A stretch of 42,116 bases of DNA from an uncultured Bacteroidales bacterium (lineage in GTDB: Bacteria > Bacteroidota > Bacteroidia > Bacteroidales > UBA932): the NCBI GenBank assembly GCA_905235445.1, contig CAJOLJ010000014.1, positions 1 to 42,116 on the forward strand. The letters run 5' to 3'. Shown here piece after piece: positions 40,190 through 42,116 of the stretch. Within the stretch, counting starts at the first letter, position 1. Every line of letters begins with the position of its first letter. The notes beneath the pieces are model-generated. The model was not told where the DNA came from. It searched no databases and saw only the letters and a program-made list of their open reading frames with translations. A program made the translations under genes and the position numbers.

Positions 40190-40229
40190 GATGTAGGTAA
40201 AATGTTGTATGTGTCATGTTACCTACATC
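40190..40229. repeat. 11-bp perfect inverted repeat upstream of locus B
   Basis: GATGTAGGTAA (40190-40200) and TTACCTACATC (40219-40229) are perfect inverted copies separated by 18 bases. No T-run follows, so it is not an ordinary terminator. It lies about 140 bases upstream of the locus B -33 element and could be a protein-binding site or an RNA hairpin. Confidence 0.7.
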
Positions 40230-40542
40230 AATGGTTAATGAACCACACGTCTGAATTGTTTTCAATGAAAAAGGCTTCAACCGACCCTCTTAAAAGGGTT
40301 CCATCTTCTCTGATTCTGTCCCTCAGGACACGAAATCCCTCAAGAGCACAGGCATTCTTGGACTATTCCTTACCCACCTCATGCGCACGTTATATTAATG
40401 TATCATTGCCCCCTTAATGATTCTTTTGGGATACTCTTCGGGCATTGGAGAATAATGGACGGATCCAAGGAGCGTCATATCTGAAAGAGGATTGTGTGCG
40501 GCAAGCTTCTCGAATCCACACTGTCCTCACCGCTTTCGGGAA

Positions 40543-40575
40543 ATAAAAAAAGCGGGCCGGGTATGCCGGCCTGCT
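40543..40575 (-). terminator. Terminator of the 201-residue barrel-protein gene (minus strand)
   Basis: On the minus strand a GC-rich 10-position stem (40566-40575 with 40551-40560, one A-C mismatch) with a 5-base loop is followed by seven T (complement of 40544-40550). It lies 26 bases after the stop codon of the gene at 40602. Confidence 0.9.
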
Positions 40576-40601
40576 CAATTGGCAATAATCTGTCCAAGTC
40601 C

Positions 40602-41207
40602 CTAGAAGGTGTAAGCTACACCGACGTGGAAGAGATTTGTGCGGGTGGTAGTTTTGCTGTCCTTGTAGCGGTTCAGCATACCGAAGTCATAACCACCGTT
40701 AATCTGGACAGCCCCGTATTTAACACCGAGTCCACCACCGAGTTTCACATCGAAACGGTTGTAGTCCAAATCCTTGTACATGTCAACAGGGACGTCTGCG
40801 CTGAAGCCCAGAATAGTTGTGGTGCCGGTGAAATTGGCTGCAAGTCCGATGCTTGCAGTGGGACCTGCGTATACAAACAGCTCTGCAGGGCCGAAATTGA
40901 GCGCGTAGTTCAGGTGAATGGGAATGTTGACAGTGTGTTCCTGCCGTTTTGCCTCAACGCTTCCGAATTTGCCTAACGACTGGTTGCCACCGCCGAAAGT
41001 GCCTGTGAAATATAAACCGGGGGCGACGCCCAAGGCACCTGAGATGGGAAAATTGTAGGACATTCCTACATATACACCATCGGTCGCTGAGTTGGAACTG
41101 TTACCTGAGGTGGTGATTTGATGGGCGTAACCGCCGCCGATATGAATCTGTGCGAAAGCGGTAACTCCGATGAGCAGCATAGCTGCAAGGGTCATGAATT
41201 TCCTCAT
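40602..41207 (-). CDS. Outer-membrane beta-barrel protein (porin-family-like)
   Basis: The 201-residue protein has a signal peptide (MRKFMTLAAMLLIGVTAFAQ). Predicted beta strands follow, including IHIGGGYAHQIT, DGVYVGMSYNFP, GVAPGLYFTGTF, TVNIPIHLNYALNF, AELFVYAGPTASIGL, RFDVKLGGGLGVKY and VQINGGYDFGM. It ends in Phe (HVGVAYTF) for BAM insertion. This is the general 'outer membrane protein beta-barrel domain' type with eight or so strands. Substrate or role is unknown. It is monocistronic with a strong terminator. No TAnnTTTG promoter is evident upstream. Confidence 0.85.
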   Translation of the reverse strand: MRKFMTLAAMLLIGVTAFAQIHIGGGYAHQITTSGNSSNSATDGVYVGMSYNFPISGALGVAPGLYFTGTFGGGNQSLGKFGSVEAKRQEHTVNIPIHLNYALNFGPAELFVYAGPTASIGLAANFTGTTTILGFSADVPVDMYKDLDYNRFDVKLGGGLGVKYGAVQINGGYDFGMLNRYKDSKTTTRTNLFHVGVAYTF

Positions 41208-42116
41208 AATGAACTGAATTATATGGATTAATTAAATCCTTTGATGGATGTCGTCCTTGTCCAAACCAAGGGGACAACGCTTTGCATTTAAGCAATTTTT
41301 ATGCCGAAGCATAAATGGCAGTATACGGCATTTGCCTGGATATATACGCGATACCTAATATAATAGGGAGGGATAATTGGGAGTGCGTTCTTGAGAGTAA
41401 AGGACGCAGTCTTGTCGAGAACCGGAAAAGAGACCTTACCTGTTGTCGGGGATAGTTATGGCGGCCCGTTATGTAGAGTGCCATACTGTCTTTTTCCCAA
41501 GGAAGGGAACCCCTGTCTTCAGTCCGGGTACGGCACAATTCAGGGAGAGGGGTGTCCTGGGTCCCCGCTCATGTCTACAGTCGTCGGGTGCAACAATATT
41601 TCATTATGTATTAATGACACGAGCCCCGGGCATATTCCAAAGGGGCGGACCCTATGCTTCGAAATGTCCTTACAGGTTATGTTACAATACATATATAACT
41701 ATGTATGGGAAACATGTTTGGCACACCACTTCTTCCGTTTGCCCCGGGCAGGAAATCCGGCAAAAATTGCAAATACGGTCGCTAATGTATCATGTATGAT
41801 AGGGACACCCATCTGCCTTCCTGAGAAATTGTCTTTCAACAACGATAACACGGCAAAAACACCCATTTTCCCTGTTTGGTTTACGATTCGACAATGCAAT
41901 TTGTCTTTTTTGTGATTATGGAAAGTTAAATTGTAAATACCAACGCTTTTTTTGTTGTTATGAATAACGCCCTTTTCCATCCTGTTTTCAAAAAAAATGA
42001 ATTGGGGTAACTTTGCTAAAATTTGTGCAAACTATCGGGGCTTGTTTCGGAAGATGTGCATTTCCTGTTTCCTGTAATTGGACAATGCACTGTTTTGGGG
42101 CCGCCTTGAGGCTAAG
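41208..42116. other. Right-end intergenic region
   Basis: About 900 bases without a supported gene. It contains a perfect 7-bp hairpin (TTTATGC 41298-41304 with GCATAAA 41309-41315). An alternative pairing, ATGCCG (41301-41306) with CGGCAT (41326-41331), excludes it. A shorter inverted repeat, ATACAT/ATGTAT, lies near 41685-41705. The 174-codon frame at 41391-41915 looks like noise: it is Cys-rich, has no domain and its composition is unlike the neighbours. Confidence 0.5.
41984..42015 (+). promoter_or_regulatory. Promoter pointing out of the right edge
   Basis: TAACTTTG at 42008-42015 fits TAnnTTTG. TTTTC at 41984-41988 sits 19 bases upstream, in place of TTTG. The transcript would start near 42022 and serve a gene beyond the window. 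Confidence 0.55.

Larger units (their letters stand above)
39843..40542. other. Intergenic region upstream of SusCD locus B
   Basis: AT-rich, with no supported protein gene. It contains the susC promoter (40017-40049, minus strand) with a leader of about 170 bases, and an 11-bp perfect inverted repeat (40190-40200 with 40219-40229, 18-base loop). An 82-codon frame at 40169-40417 starts with GTG and has no recognisable product. No regulator gene is found here. Confidence 0.5.

Noticed and set aside
40169..40417. 82-codon frame upstream of locus B
   Set aside because: It has a GTG start, contains the inverted repeat within its coding part, and has no recognisable product.
41391..41915. 174-codon frame near the right end
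   Set aside because: It starts with a rare codon, is rich in Cys and Pro, has no domain or signal, and its codon use differs from real genes here.

Overview
The window reads as a chromosome segment of a moderately GC-rich Bacteroidota (order Bacteroidales). The evidence is two SusC/SusD pairs, lipoproteins with BACON, DUF4302 and PL29-N-terminal-like domains, a type IX secretion C-terminal domain, promoters of the TAnnTTTG type, few Shine-Dalgarno sequences, and an F-type ATP synthase operon in the Bacteroidota order D-C-B-E-F-H-A-G. Genus cannot be fixed from sequence reading alone.

Layout. Positions 1-60 hold the 3' tail of a 5S rRNA and a strong terminator, so an rRNA operon ends here. 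Positions 118-3690 carry housekeeping genes: an inositol-monophosphatase family enzyme, a DUF1460 periplasmic amidase-like lipoprotein, and enolase. Positions 3879-10798 are the complete eight-gene ATP synthase operon, closed by a terminator whose loop contains the atpG stop codon. A GH171 (NamZ/DUF1343) exo-muramidase lipoprotein follows at 10847-12154. Positions 12155-12961 are a long, structured, apparently non-coding leader.

Accessory part A (+ strand, 12962-28797). A 1299-residue surface lipoprotein (coiled coil, collagen-like repeats, BACON, three C-terminal repeats) is followed by an 812-residue multi-Fn3-like lipoprotein, SusC, SusD, a zinc-metallopeptidase-like lipoprotein (Peptidase_Mx1 type), a DUF4302 lipoprotein and a BACON lipoprotein. 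Four of the seven proteins share a C-terminal domain that begins with a 'YEDFLGxW'-like motif.

Accessory part B (- strand, 40049 down to 28944). A good promoter near 40017-40049 drives SusC, SusD and a 689-residue lipoprotein. After a large intercistronic hairpin come a subtilisin-like protease with a T9SS sorting domain and a PorV/PorQ-like barrel protein. A small outer-membrane barrel protein with its own promoter and terminator lies at the end. Parts A and B converge on face-to-face terminators at 28.81-28.98 kb. Neither locus has a visible glycosidase, polysaccharide lyase or local regulator, but each has a peptidase. I infer that both are peptide/protein (or glycoprotein) acquisition loci rather than classical glycan loci.

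Right end. Another small barrel protein (40602-41207, - strand) has a strong terminator. The last ~900 bases hold no gene I can support, apart from a + strand promoter near 42008 that points out of the window.

The least expected features are the shared two-domain module and the basic low-complexity C-terminal tails on the surface lipoproteins of both loci, the protease carrying both a lipobox and a T9SS domain next to a PorV-like gene, and the structured leader at 12.15-12.96 kb.
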